In this document: positions 48,548 to 61,005 of the stretch, piece after piece
How the letters are laid out: every line of letters begins with the position of its first letter
Position numbering within the stretch: the first letter of the stretch is position 1
Assembly (NCBI GenBank): GCA_016706275.1
Contig: JADJJY010000004.1
Span: 139,387-203,386 of the forward strand
DNA length: 64,000 nt
Direction: 5' to 3'
From: Chloracidobacterium sp.
GTDB lineage: Bacteria > Acidobacteriota > Blastocatellia > Pyrinomonadales > Pyrinomonadaceae
Position numbers and translations under genes: made by a program
Notes under the pieces: generated by a model
The model's database searches: none
The model's input: the letters and a program-made list of their open reading frames with translations, nothing else
Told to the model about the DNA's origin: nothing

Positions 48548-49282
48548 ATGATGAAAAACATAATGATGAGAGTCTTAACGCTTTTAATGATGATCGGAGC
48601 ACTTACCGTGATTTCGTTTGCTCAGGCCACAGAAAGGGTTCGTTTTGCCGCCGGTGAGACGTCTGCATCAGTTACGAAAGTTATTCCTGCCAACGGTGCA
48701 ATTGATTTCCTTTTCAATGTCAAAAAAGGACAAACAATTGAATACACAGTAGATTATGACTTCAAAGAGAGTGACCTAAGAGTCTATTTGGGCGAACCGG
48801 GCGATCAGGATACTTCAATACCTTCCGCTTCGAAAGCCCCCCAAACGTTTGTCGTTAAGAAATCCGGCGACCACCGTTTGGAGGTTACGAATACTACCAG
48901 GAAAACAGCGACAATTACGCTCTTCCTTGACGTTGAAACAGCTGCGTCAACTGATTCTTCTGGCGATGCGGAAAGAATTCAATTTGCACGAGGCGAAACT
49001 TCTGCGTCTGCTACAAAAGATATTCCCGCCAATGGTGCAGTTAATTTCCTTTTCAATGTCAAAAGAGGACAAAAAATCGTTTACACAGTCGATTATAACC
49101 TCAAAAATACCGACATCGTCGCCTATTTGAATGAACCGGGCGGTCAGGATTCTTCAGTAACTTCCGTTTCAAGAGTCCCCACAAAATTTACTGTTAAGAA
49201 ATCCGGCGACCACCGTTTGGAGGTTACGAACACAACCAACAGAAAGGCGACGATCATGCTCTCGCTCTTCCTCGATCAATAA
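48548..49282 (+). CDS. Secreted protein with two tandem beta-sandwich (PPC-like) domains
   Basis: 244 residues. Signal peptide (MMRVLTLLMMIGALTVISFA, cut after AQA). Two repeats of about 95 residues follow: RVRFAAGETSASVTKVIPAN with KSGDHRLEVTNTTRKTATIT, and RIQFARGETSASATKDIPAN with KSGDHRLEVTNTTNRKATIM. Each has the pattern GQTIEYTVDY, GEPGDQD, FVVKKSGDHRL of a pre-peptidase-C-like fold. The family identity is by look, not search. It is the first of a tandem array of four relatives between cphA and cphB. Likely exported to the periplasm or cell surface; role unknown. Confidence 0.8.
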   Translation: MMKNIMMRVLTLLMMIGALTVISFAQATERVRFAAGETSASVTKVIPANGAIDFLFNVKKGQTIEYTVDYDFKESDLRVYLGEPGDQDTSIPSASKAPQTFVVKKSGDHRLEVTNTTRKTATITLFLDVETAASTDSSGDAERIQFARGETSASATKDIPANGAVNFLFNVKRGQKIVYTVDYNLKNTDIVAYLNEPGGQDSSVTSVSRVPTKFTVKKSGDHRLEVTNTTNRKATIMLSLFLDQ

Positions 49283-49359
49283 ACTCTAGAAGAGAACGGT
49301 AACTAGAAAAAATAGAAACGCTACCTTGACGGCGTTTCCAGATTTCAGATAACACGAAT

Positions 49360-49887
49360 ATGAAAAAATTTATAACCTTAGGCGCAATTACCTTTGCTAT
49401 TTCGATCACAGGTTGCACTTTCAATCTTGGTACTCCGAGCAATACGTCAACTGCTAGTGCTCCAACGACAGCAGACAACAAACCCGTAACCACAACGAAT
49501 ACGGCTGCCGCCCCCAAAAAGGAAGCCGAAGCACCGAAGGAGCCTGATCCGGGGTCTTCTGCGGTTAAACCGGGAACGACCCGAGTTCAATTCGCCAAAG
49601 GCGATACATCGGCGTACGTCACCAAAGACATTCTCGCAAATGGTTCGGTTAACTTCGTTTTCAATGTCCAAAAAGGACAGACGGTCGACTATACGGTTGC
49701 TTACGACTTCGACGAAAGCGACATAACGGTCTATCGGGGTGAACCGGGCGATCAGGATTCTTCGATACCTTCCACGACGAAAGCCCCGCAAACATTTGTC
49801 GCAAAGAAATCCGGCGACCACCGTCTGGAGGTAACGAACACAACCAACAAAAAACTGACGGTTACTCTTTATTTGGATGCTCAATAA
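49360..49887 (+). CDS. Lipoprotein with one PPC-like domain
   Basis: 175 residues. Lipoprotein signal (FITLGAITFAISITGC, Cys19), then an Ala/Thr/Pro-rich linker to about residue 75, then a single domain (RVQFAKGDTSAYVTKDILAN, KGQTVDYTVAYDFDESD, GEPGDQDSSIPSTTKAPQTF, KKSGDHRLEVTNTTNKKL) near identical in pattern to both domains of the protein before it. Anchored to a membrane, with the domain exposed to the periplasm or outside. It is the second member of the array. Confidence 0.8.
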   Translation: MKKFITLGAITFAISITGCTFNLGTPSNTSTASAPTTADNKPVTTTNTAAAPKKEAEAPKEPDPGSSAVKPGTTRVQFAKGDTSAYVTKDILANGSVNFVFNVQKGQTVDYTVAYDFDESDITVYRGEPGDQDSSIPSTTKAPQTFVAKKSGDHRLEVTNTTNKKLTVTLYLDAQ

Positions 49888-49918
49888 AACGAAGCAAAGC
49901 AATAGAAAGGAGAAAATT

Positions 49919-50998
49919 ATGAAAATTTTAACAATGAAAAGTTTCGCGGCCATGATAATGATTGGCTCATTGGCAGTGATTTCGTTCGCTCAGGACATCA
50001 GAGTTCAGCTAACAGCCGGAGGTGAAGGAAAATCTTTGACGAGAACACTCGCCCCGAATAGCAATGTGGTTTTTACTTTTAAAGCTAGTGCCGGGCAAAC
50101 AATCTCGTTCACTGCGGGCTACGACTTTAAAGACAGCGATCTTTTGGTATATCTCTTGAAAGATAACGAACAATTGAAAAGTTCGGGACCCAAGGCTCCG
50201 AATGAGTTCTTGGTCAAGAAAACCGGCGATTATCAGGTTGTAGTCGAAAACAAGACGAATAAAAGGGTCACAACGACACTTTATTTGGATCTTTTTGATC
50301 CCGAAGATATGAGAGATCCGGGTGCAGATGTTGAGACCGAAGCCCTTAGTTTCGAAGGCTCAGACATGGCAACGGTAAGCAAAACGATCCCGGCAAATGG
50401 CACAATTAAATTTACTTTTGATGGAACAAAGGGCATAAACGCCTTAGTACAAGTAACTGACCGAACCAATCAGTTGACCGTCGTTTTCAACGAAAGCCAA
50501 AACCAAAAGGCTGACACGACCATTGCCCTAAATAAGCAAGTTACCCGCAAACTCACAAAGAGCCAAGAGTACACGATCGAAGTTATCAATCAATCGTCTA
50601 GATCAGTGAAGTTCAATCTTGAGGTCATACTCGACAGTTCAGGTATGGTGCAAGCCCAAACGCCCCAAACCATCACTGAAGAAGTCCGCTTTGCCCCAGG
50701 TGCGACCTCGTCCTTTCTAAAACGGACGCTTGATGCCAACGGCTCGATCGAGTTCTCGTTCTACGCCAAGAAAGGCCAGAGGATGGTCTACAGCGTCAAC
50801 TACAACATGAACAACAATCGAAACAGCAATGATCTCGAACTGTTCTTTATGGAGACCGGAGCGCAGGACTTTATCGAAAGCGGAATAGCCGATGAACCCA
50901 ACGAATTTAGGATCAAATCAAACGGAATCCATACCGTTCAGGTCGTCAACAAGACCGGGAAAAAAGTGACTTTCGAATTTGGGTTGAGCATCCTGTAA
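49919..50998 (+). CDS. Secreted protein with three diverged PPC-like domains
   Basis: 359 residues from the ATG at 49919, which has AAAGGAG 6 bases upstream (an earlier ATG at 49877 overlaps the previous gene). Signal peptide SFAAMIMIGSLAVISFA, cut after AQD. Domain 1 (RVQLTAGGEGKSLTRTLAPN ... KKTGDYQVVVENKTNKRVT), domain 2 (SFEGSDMATVSKTIPANGTI) and domain 3 (VRFAPGATSSFLKRTLDANG ... KSNGIHTVQVVNKTGKKVT) follow. The domains are more diverged than in its neighbours. Third member of the array. Confidence 0.8.
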   Translation: MKILTMKSFAAMIMIGSLAVISFAQDIRVQLTAGGEGKSLTRTLAPNSNVVFTFKASAGQTISFTAGYDFKDSDLLVYLLKDNEQLKSSGPKAPNEFLVKKTGDYQVVVENKTNKRVTTTLYLDLFDPEDMRDPGADVETEALSFEGSDMATVSKTIPANGTIKFTFDGTKGINALVQVTDRTNQLTVVFNESQNQKADTTIALNKQVTRKLTKSQEYTIEVINQSSRSVKFNLEVILDSSGMVQAQTPQTITEEVRFAPGATSSFLKRTLDANGSIEFSFYAKKGQRMVYSVNYNMNNNRNSNDLELFFMETGAQDFIESGIADEPNEFRIKSNGIHTVQVVNKTGKKVTFEFGLSIL

Positions 50999-51052
50999 AC
51001 GTGAACCAATAATCAGGCTCCCACAAATACAGAAAAAGGAACGTACTTAACG

Positions 51053-51553
51053 ATGAGGAAAACATTAATTATCGGATTGATCGCGGTCGCGGCAACCGGC
51101 TGTACGGTCAATCTAGGAACCGAAAGCAACACTGCCCCGGCATAAAACAAAACGGCAACAAGCACGGCCGCCGCTCCGAAAACGGAAGCACCGGCCCCGA
51201 CTAAAGCACCAGCGTCTGCACCATCCGAAACAATGCCGAACGCTACCAGAGTTCAGTTTCCGAAAGGCGAAATTTCCACTTCGGTGACCAAGGATATCCC
51301 AGCAAAAGGCTCTATCGATTTCCTGATGAATGTCCAAAAAGGCCAGACAATGGAATGTACCGTCGGCTATGACTTCGATGACAGCGATATCGACGCCTTC
51401 CTATACGAGCCAGGTTCGCAGGCTGTTTCGGTGTCTTCGGGACCGAAAGAGCCGAATGAATTTTTAGTCAAGAAAAGCGGGGATCACCGGTTGACGGTCG
51501 ATAATAGGACCAACAAAAAGATAACCATTACTCTCTATTTACTTGTCGAATAA
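51053..51553 (+). pseudogene. Lipoprotein with one PPC-like domain, interrupted by in-frame TAA
   Basis: The frame opens at ATG 51053 with a lipoprotein signal (LIIGLIAVAATGC), then ESNTAPA and a TAA stop at 51143-51145; the same frame continues with AAPKTEAPAPTKAPASAPSE and a PPC-like domain (RVQFPKGEISTSVTKDIPAK, KKSGDHRLTVDNRTNKKITI) to 51553. Apart from the stop it matches the lipoprotein at 49360-49887. The TAA is a real pseudogene lesion or an error (one base change would make it sense). Fourth member of the array. Confidence 0.75.
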
Positions 51554-51594
51554 GTGTGCTTGTGATCGACCGCTTTATTTACTGAGGAAAGGAA

Positions 51595-51948
51595 ATGCTC
51601 TAATATCTGCTCATTGTCGATGTCAACCCCGTAATGCGGCGCTTAATCAAAAGCGTCGTCGAGGACATCGCAATGTCGGTTTACGAATGCAAGGACGGTT
51701 CAGAGGCATTGGCGGCCTACGAAAATCACCTTCCGGAATGGGTTGTGATGGACATCGAGATGAATGAAATGAACGGCATTACCGCAACTCGTGAGATCAC
51801 CGAATTACATCCTGAAGCCAAGATCCTGATACTCACAAAATACGACTCCGGCCGAATCCGCGAACAAGCGAAACAGCCCGGAGCGTTAAAATTTGTACGG
51901 AAAGAAGATCTGGTTTTGATCCGTGAGTTCGAAAACTGCTCACCCTAG
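51595..51948 (+). pseudogene. Response regulator receiver domain, interrupted by in-frame TAA
   Basis: From ATG 51595 (preceded by GAGGAAAGGA) the frame reads ML, TAA (51601-51603), then YLLIVDVNPVMRRLIKSVVE, WVVMDIEMNEMNGITATREI (phospho-Asp in VVMDIEM) and KILILTKYDSG. The acidic pair at the start is VDV instead of VDD, so one metal-binding Asp is lost. The protein ends after the receiver domain (about 117 residues), without an output domain. The early stop could be escaped by starting at ATG 51634, leaving a shorter domain. It lies after the PPC-like array, convergent with cyanophycinase with 9 bases of overlap. Confidence 0.65.
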
Positions 51949-52794
51949 ATCGGGCAATAAGAACTCATTAGGCGGCTGGATCGGATTGCGTTCGATATAG
52001 TTATAAACCAGCCCTTCACGCAGCACATGAAACTGTACGCCGCAGATGCTAAATGCTTCGTTATCAGCAACTTCGGCAATCTCATTAAAAGTGATCTGTG
52101 AACCGTCAACGATGGTCGTCGAGCCCTGCCCAAAGACCTCAAGCTTTCCCTTACCATCCAAAATGATCGCCGTATTCTCGTCAATTCCGATACCGAGATT
52201 GTAAGGGTTAAACGACACCGCCGTGATCAGACGGCTGATGCGGCCACGTTCGCTAAAATGCTGGTCGATGATTATGTTTTTCAAGAAACCAAGCCCCGGC
52301 GACAAACGGACCGCATTCTTATGCGGATGCGAGGTCGGTTCACCACGCACGATCATCGACGTGCTCATCGCCGCCGCACCTGCACTCGTCCCGGCCAAAA
52401 CGACATCAGTTTCGCGTACCAGTTTGCGTATCTTTTCTGCAAGCTTTGTACCGCCCAACAGCGACACGAGCCGCATCTGATCGCCGCCGGTCATTATTAT
52501 TCCCGTTATGCCTTCGCACAACTTTTCGATATCTGCATTGACCACGTCCTGACGCGATGTCGCACGCAAAACTCGCGGATTTGCGATGCCCAAATTCCTA
52601 AAAGCCTGTGTATAAACGTCCGCCGCAAACTCCGGATAGTCCGATGCAACCGGCACGATCAGGATCTCCGCCTTATCGCCGCCTGCGAGTTCGAGAAACT
52701 TTTTCAGGATCCGCCGCTCATTATATTTGTCTTCTGCCCCGCCGATCACGAGCAGATGCCCGCCGATAATTTCGCGGTCATGCGATTCACTCAT
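51940..52794 (-). CDS. cphB: Cyanophycinase
   Basis: 284 residues, peptidase S51 family. GHLLVIGGAEDKYNERRILK, TGGDQMRLVSLLGGTKL and the nucleophile motif VLAGTSAGAAAMSTSM (Ser in GTSAG), and LGFLKNIIIDQHFSERGRIS (substrate-binding His region) are all present. It splits cyanophycin to beta-Asp-Arg dipeptides. With cphA 3.8 kb away and iaaA next to that, it completes the make-and-use path for cyanophycin. No signal peptide, so cytoplasmic. Confidence 0.93.
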   Translation of the reverse strand: MSESHDREIIGGHLLVIGGAEDKYNERRILKKFLELAGGDKAEILIVPVASDYPEFAADVYTQAFRNLGIANPRVLRATSRQDVVNADIEKLCEGITGIIMTGGDQMRLVSLLGGTKLAEKIRKLVRETDVVLAGTSAGAAAMSTSMIVRGEPTSHPHKNAVRLSPGLGFLKNIIIDQHFSERGRISRLITAVSFNPYNLGIGIDENTAIILDGKGKLEVFGQGSTTIVDGSQITFNEIAEVADNEAFSICGVQFHVLREGLVYNYIERNPIQPPNEFLLPDLG

Positions 52795-52877
52795 TACTTA
52801 TTTACGACTGCTAAATTAAGAAAAACTTTACTTAAAGTTAGTGGAAAGAGTGGGATAGGTCAAGAATTCGTGGACTT

Positions 52878-56108
<3,231 letters not shown>

Positions 56109-57998
56109 TTATCGGCTTGTTCTAAACTCACGATTATACAAAAAAAGTGCTGTCCACTCGAACCGCACTTTTGAATAACCTCTATTCTGACTACGATCAA
56201 GGAAATCGCGGCAGTTTTGGTACTTTTGCTCGAGCTTTTGTTTGGCGGCGTCTATCTTTCCGTTAAAAGCATTCTCGAGCCGTTGCCATTGACGAATCAA
56301 TATTCTTGAGCCGGTCGTACATTCTTTTGGCCTCTTTTTATTGCCGCTTGCGTTGTATGCCTCGCCAAGGTTAAAAAGACCGGCGACACTGTTGCTGTCC
56401 AAATCGACCACGCGTTTGAAATTTGCTATGGCGTTGACAAAATCCTTGAGCCCGCGAAATGCACGGCCCAGCTGACTTAACGCCACATCCCAGTTTGGGT
56501 GCAGCCTGTCGGCGGTTTTGAGTGCCTCGACGGCCTCTTGGTGCTCGCCAAGCTCATTGTGCGTAGCTCCAAGATTGACATAAGCGGCGTCAAACTGCGG
56601 TTCCTGAACGAGTGCCTCTTTGAGAGCAACTTTGCCCTTTTCGTAATTTTCCGTCGCAGCGGCGTCGTTTTTAGCGGCCTTTTGCGTATAGCCGGCGTTG
56701 TAATACGCCCAGCCGACATTGTTGTTATCGACGGCTCCGGGGCTCATCTGACGGGCAGATTCGAGCCTTGCGACTGCCGCATCCCACTCGGCGGTCTTGC
56801 CGAGGCTATATCCCCACTCGCATTCCATATCAGCAGACTTGATGCCCTTGTCCGCGGCCGCTTTGTATTGGGCGTTGGCTTCCGAATAGCGTTCCTGCTG
56901 GCGGTAAGTGCTGGCGAGATTTGCGTGTGCCTGTGCGTTGTTCGGGTCGTATTTGAGGTTTTGCTGATAGGCGGCAGCGGCATTTGGATAATCGCCTTTG
57001 TTGTAGTATGCAACGCCCATATCAAAAGACGCCGCCGAATTCGCCGGGTCAATCTCAAGCGTCTTCTTATACGCCGCGATCGCGTCATCAGGCCGCTCCA
57101 TACGGTCGAACGTCTGGCCGCGATAATACTGGGCGGAGGCAAAACTTGCGTCCAATTCCAAAGTACGGTCAAACGCCGCGAGTGCCTCGGTATTCTTGTT
57201 TTGTTTGAACAGTATCACGCCGTTCAAGTAACGCGTTTCTACGGTGTCGATACCCGCGGCGTTGGCTTTTTGCAGCGTGGTTTCGGCTTTGGCGATCTCG
57301 CCGTTATCCAGATACGCAACGCCCAGCGGCGGATATAGCATCGTGTACGCAGGGTTTATCGCGAGGGCTTTTTCGTAATTGAGAGCAGCCTTGTCGTTTT
57401 TGCCATTAGCGTCATAGATCGCACCGGCTTTGGCATAGGCGACGTCGTTTTGCTTGTCGTATTTGACCGCCTCTTCGAATAGGGCGATGGCGGCTCCGCT
57501 ATTTGTGTCACCGGCAACGTCAATTCCCTTCGCGGTCAGAGCGTTGCTCAGCCCCTCGGACGCACGTGTGTTTTTAGGATTTTGGACAAGAGCGGCACGG
57601 TAATTTGTGATCGCGAGATCGGTTTGGTCGTTGTCAAAGGCCGTCTCGGCTTTCGCGGTCAACATGTTTGACGAGGCGATCTTTTTATTGGCAGCGGCGA
57701 TGGCGGCCTTTTTACGGGCGGCGATGGCATCGGCACGGCGTTTCTTCGCGGCAGCAGCGATCTGTCCGCCCGCCGCCTTTGAGCCGCCGCCGACTCGTCC
57801 CCCGCCTTCGCCCAACGATGCCTTGCCCCCGCCGGCACGAGCCTGTGGAGCTTTGCGCGATCCGCGAAAGACAAAAACGCTCGACCCGCCGGCGATATCG
57901 TTCGTCGCGACCAGATCCTGTGCCGCGACCGAGGACTGCAGCGGCAGGAGTGAAAAGAAAACCGAAGCGATTACCAACAGCGATAAATTTGTTTTCAT
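56109..57998 (-). CDS. Secreted TPR-repeat protein, probable frameshift near the C-terminus
   Basis: Up to 629 residues. Signal peptide (LSLLVIASVFFSLLPLQSSV, cut after AAAQ). A short segment AGGSSVFVFRGSRKAPQ follows, then about 12 TPR units (ALNYEKALAINPAYTMLYPP; AIAAYKKTLEIDPANSAASF; AAAAYQQNLKYDPNNAQAHA). After ASGNKK the reading frame switches: one missing A in a run (56335-56339) would give EAKRMYDRLKNIDSSMA instead of RPKECTTGSRI. The present C-terminal 40 residues look unnatural and cover the carB promoter, so the real stop is probably near 56263. It resembles the TPR protein upstream of murB. TPRs hold protein complexes together; the partner is unknown. Confidence 0.8.
   Translation of the reverse strand: MKTNLSLLVIASVFFSLLPLQSSVAAQDLVATNDIAGGSSVFVFRGSRKAPQARAGGGKASLGEGGGRVGGGSKAAGGQIAAAAKKRRADAIAARKKAAIAAANKKIASSNMLTAKAETAFDNDQTDLAITNYRAALVQNPKNTRASEGLSNALTAKGIDVAGDTNSGAAIALFEEAVKYDKQNDVAYAKAGAIYDANGKNDKAALNYEKALAINPAYTMLYPPLGVAYLDNGEIAKAETTLQKANAAGIDTVETRYLNGVILFKQNKNTEALAAFDRTLELDASFASAQYYRGQTFDRMERPDDAIAAYKKTLEIDPANSAASFDMGVAYYNKGDYPNAAAAYQQNLKYDPNNAQAHANLASTYRQQERYSEANAQYKAAADKGIKSADMECEWGYSLGKTAEWDAAVARLESARQMSPGAVDNNNVGWAYYNAGYTQKAAKNDAAATENYEKGKVALKEALVQEPQFDAAYVNLGATHNELGEHQEAVEALKTADRLHPNWDVALSQLGRAFRGLKDFVNAIANFKRVVDLDSNSVAGLFNLGEAYNASGNKKRPKECTTGSRILIRQWQRLENAFNGKIDAAKQKLEQKYQNCRDFLDRSQNRGYSKVRFEWTALFLYNREFRTSR
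56133..56162 (-). promoter_or_regulatory. Possible carB promoter
   Basis: On the minus strand a perfect TATAAT (56133-56138) lies 24 bases before the carB ATG, with a weak -35 (TTCGAG, 56157-56162) 18 bases upstream. It overlaps the tail of the preceding TPR gene as read in one frame, which supports an earlier end for that gene. Confidence 0.4.
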
Positions 57999-58072
57999 GA
58001 GAAAAGCGTGCCCCCAAAACTAGGAAAATTATACGCCATAACGGGTGAGATCTTTGATCTTTTTCTGATCGG

Positions 58073-59113
58073 TCAAAACCCGACAAATACAGGCTCAGGT
58101 TCGAGCGTTATGCGAAATTTTTCAGCCACCGTGCGCTGGATCTCATTTTTTAACTGCAAAATGTCGCCCGCAGAAGCTCCGCCGCGATTGACGATCGCGA
58201 GTGTGTGATTTGTCGAGATGCCCGCGTTGCCGAGGGCAAAACCTTTGTGCAGGCCCGACTTTTCGATCAGCCACGCCGCCGGAATTTTAAACGCGTCGCC
58301 GAATGGGAAATTGGGGATGTTCCCCATCTCTGCCTGTAATTCAGCAAGCTTATCTCGGCTGACGATCGGGTTTTTGAAGAACGAACCGGCGCTCCGCGAA
58401 TTAGGATCGTCCGCGTCAATGACCATCGATTTTGAACGGCGTATTTTCAGTACCGCCTCGCGAACCTCTGCCAGCGACGGCTGCCGCTCGCCAAAATGCT
58501 CGATCAGGTCTTTATAAACGACCTTTGGCTCGCCGCCTTTACGCAGAGCAAATGTCACGCTCAAAACAACGTATCGATCCCGTTCAGTCGAATTAAAGAT
58601 GCTTTTGCGATAAGAGAAACCACAGTCCGCATTGGTAAGCGTTACCAATTCATTTTGCCGGCGGTCGTAACACAGCACTGATACAATTGATTCCGCAACT
58701 TCCTGCCCGTAAGCCCCGACATTCTGAACCGGCGTTCCGCCAACAAATCCGGGTATACCACTCAGGCATTCGATGCCCGCGAGGTCATTTTCGACGCAGT
58801 ACGCAACAAAGCCATCCCAATCCTCACCCGCCTGTACGGTCAAATAGCTCGTCCCGTCTTTTTCCGCAAACTCCGAAACGCCAAGTAGCCCAATATTGAT
58901 AACAAGACCGTCAAACCCGGTATCCGAGATCAGAACATTGCTGCCGCCACCGAGAATGAAAACCGGCAACCCGTTTTCCTCAGCAAAAGCAAGCGCGTCG
59001 ACAACAGCGTCCTCGTTCTCAGCTCTAACGAAATACTTCGCGTTACCGCCGACCTCCAATGTGGTCAGCGGTGCAAGCCGCACATTTTCTTTGATCTCGA
59101 TAAAACTACTCAT
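58073..59113 (-). CDS. murB: UDP-N-acetylenolpyruvoylglucosamine reductase
   Basis: 346 residues, E. coli-type (type I) MurB. LGGGSNVLISDTGFDGLVIN (FAD), GIECLSGIPGFVGGTPVQNV with GAYGQE, YRKSIFNS, and the catalytic Ser in SRSAGSFFKNPIVSRDKL plus the C-terminal Glu in LEPEPVFVGF. It reduces UDP-GlcNAc-enolpyruvate to UDP-MurNAc with NADPH in peptidoglycan synthesis. It lies between two TPR genes on the same strand (59-74 base gaps). Confidence 0.96.
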   Translation of the reverse strand: MSSFIEIKENVRLAPLTTLEVGGNAKYFVRAENEDAVVDALAFAEENGLPVFILGGGSNVLISDTGFDGLVINIGLLGVSEFAEKDGTSYLTVQAGEDWDGFVAYCVENDLAGIECLSGIPGFVGGTPVQNVGAYGQEVAESIVSVLCYDRRQNELVTLTNADCGFSYRKSIFNSTERDRYVVLSVTFALRKGGEPKVVYKDLIEHFGERQPSLAEVREAVLKIRRSKSMVIDADDPNSRSAGSFFKNPIVSRDKLAELQAEMGNIPNFPFGDAFKIPAAWLIEKSGLHKGFALGNAGISTNHTLAIVNRGGASAGDILQLKNEIQRTVAEKFRITLEPEPVFVGF

Positions 59114-59171
59114 ATATGTAAAAGCCGGACGTAAGTCCGACTTTTAGCAACAAAATACTATTCGAAAATAA

Positions 59172-61005
59172 CTACAACCGCGCCGCTTTCATCGCATTTT
59201 CCAATTTGATCGCATCGCCCAGACTTAGCGGTCTTAATACTTCAACGATCCGCTTGACCTCTTTGCCGTTTTTGCGTTTGATCTCAGCATACCCGAGGCT
59301 CGTCAAAGCACCGACATATTTCGGCTCTCGCTCGAGCACGGCACGAAACCACTTTGCCGAATTATCAAAATCATTGAGCCTAAAATAAGCGGTGCCCAGC
59401 GTAGCCCGAAAAGATCCATTCGGGATGCTTGCCGGCGACTTGTTTTAACGCTTCCACAGCACCGGCAAAATCACCCATATCGATCAGAACGCCGCCGAGG
59501 TTTTGCAGAGCCCCATCGGCAACGATCGGATTTCCGGCAATGGCTTTTTGCAAAGCGGCTTTTGCCAAAACAAGTTTTGCATCTGCTCCTGCTTTGTTAT
59601 TTGAGTCGATATCCAGTCGGGCATAATTATAATAAGCCCAGCCTAGATTAGCCTGATCGATCGCGTTGCCGCCGCTCAGATCGACTGCCTTTTCCATTGC
59701 CGTCACAGCACCCTGCCAGAGGTTTGTCGGCCGTTCGCAGGAAACAAATCTAGCCGTGTTCGCCTCACATTGTTTGCCAAGTGAAAATCCTAATTTGCTG
59801 TTAAGATCTGCCGCAACGTCTTTGTTGTAATTTGGCTGTTTTGTGTAAAAGAGCAGTGCGTTGCTGTACCTCGGGATGGCGTTGTTAAATTCGTTCGACA
59901 TCCGGTAAGCATCGCCCAAGGTTATGAGCACTTCCCAGTTATCGCTCTTCAATTTCTCCGCTGCTTTTAGCTGTATGATCGCGTCAGGATAATTGCCCAG
60001 ATCAAAATAAGCCTGGCCGAGCCCGGCGATCGCGTCAAGATAATTTGGCCGCAGACTGATCGCTTGTTTGTATTCAGGAATAGCGTCAGCCGTGCGGTTT
60101 AGCCTGACGAGTATCTCGCCGGTGTTGAAATAAGCCTCAGGATACGTTGGGTCTATCGTCTTGGCCTTTTGAAACGCCGCTAAAGCCTCGTCATTTCGAT
60201 TTTGTGCAGCTCTTACGAGCCCCAGGAAAAACTGTGTTTCGGCACTTTCCCCTGAGGTCAGCAGAGCCTTGGTCAGCAGATCGTCAGCCTTGGCGATCTC
60301 GCCCGCCTGATAATAGAGAATACCCAGCGGAACGTAGATCTCAGTCAACCCCTTGTCGGTAGCGAGAGATTTCTCATACGAAGCGATGGCCTCAGCCTGT
60401 TTGTCGGTCTCAGAATAAAGCTCACCAAGCCCAAAGTATGCCGCGGCATTTTGGAGTCAAACTTGATCGCTTCGAGGAAATAACCTTGCTTGTTCGCCCT
60501 TATCAGCGACGAGCAGAGCGTTACCGTTCAGAGCCAGAGCCTCACTGTATCCGGTATTGGCCATCAAGTTTTTCGGGTCGAGCCGGACGCTTCGCGGAAA
60601 ATTCAAATGCGTGTTCGTACTCTGCTTTATCGACATAATACCCACCGACACCGGCAAATAGTTTGGACGCCTGAACCGGCGGCAGATCACGCCCGCCCTT
60701 GGGGCCGAGTGTGTTCGGGTCAATGATCTTTGCCCGGTTGACCTTAGGCGTGACCTTGGCAAGCTTTTCGTATTGTTTCTTGATCTTTACAGCTGATTCC
60801 AACCGCTGCTTTTGTCCGCGTTGGTTTGGCTGCGACACGCGGTTTTGATCCACGCGACCCGCTGCGAAAAATAAACACGCTTGAGCTACCGCTCGCTTAC
60901 CACCGCGACGAGATCCTGTGCCGCGACGGGCAGGCTCGACATTGCAAACGCCGCTATCAAAACCGCCGCTGTTACGGCTCGAAACATCCACGACCTATTG
61001 AACAT
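59172..61005 (-). CDS. Secreted TPR-repeat protein, broken by several frameshifts
   Basis: The start ATG 61005 (after GAGGA) opens a signal peptide (RAVTAAVLIAAFAMSSLPVA, cut after AAQ). The frame then shifts near 60890 to SSSVFIFRSGSRGSKPRVAA, near 60810 to ESAVKIKKQYEKLAKVTPKV, near 60590 to LDPKNLMANTGYSEALALNG, near 60485 to KQGYFLEAIKFDS and near 60445 to NAAAYFGLGELYSETDKQAE. A last shift near 59420 gives RLNDFDNSAKWFRAVLEREP to a stop at 59172. Translating across the shifts gives one protein of about 610 residues with about 12 TPR units. It shares the SSVFIFR segment with the TPR protein after murB. Indels at this density point to sequencing errors near the contig end. Confidence 0.75.

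Noticed and set aside
51143..51603. Recoding of TAA as a sense codon
   Set aside because: All other genes use TAA as stops (for example crtB, frr region, tandem array ends); only these two genes have internal TAA, so decay or error is simpler.
51634..51948. Receiver domain starting at ATG 51634 as a normal gene
   Set aside because: This start removes the first strand and the acidic pocket of the receiver fold; the frame, the ribosome binding site and homology extend further upstream across a stop.
56499..57338. 279-codon plus-strand frame inside the TPR gene
   Set aside because: Antisense to repeated TPR codons, whose complement avoids stops; no signal or family pattern.
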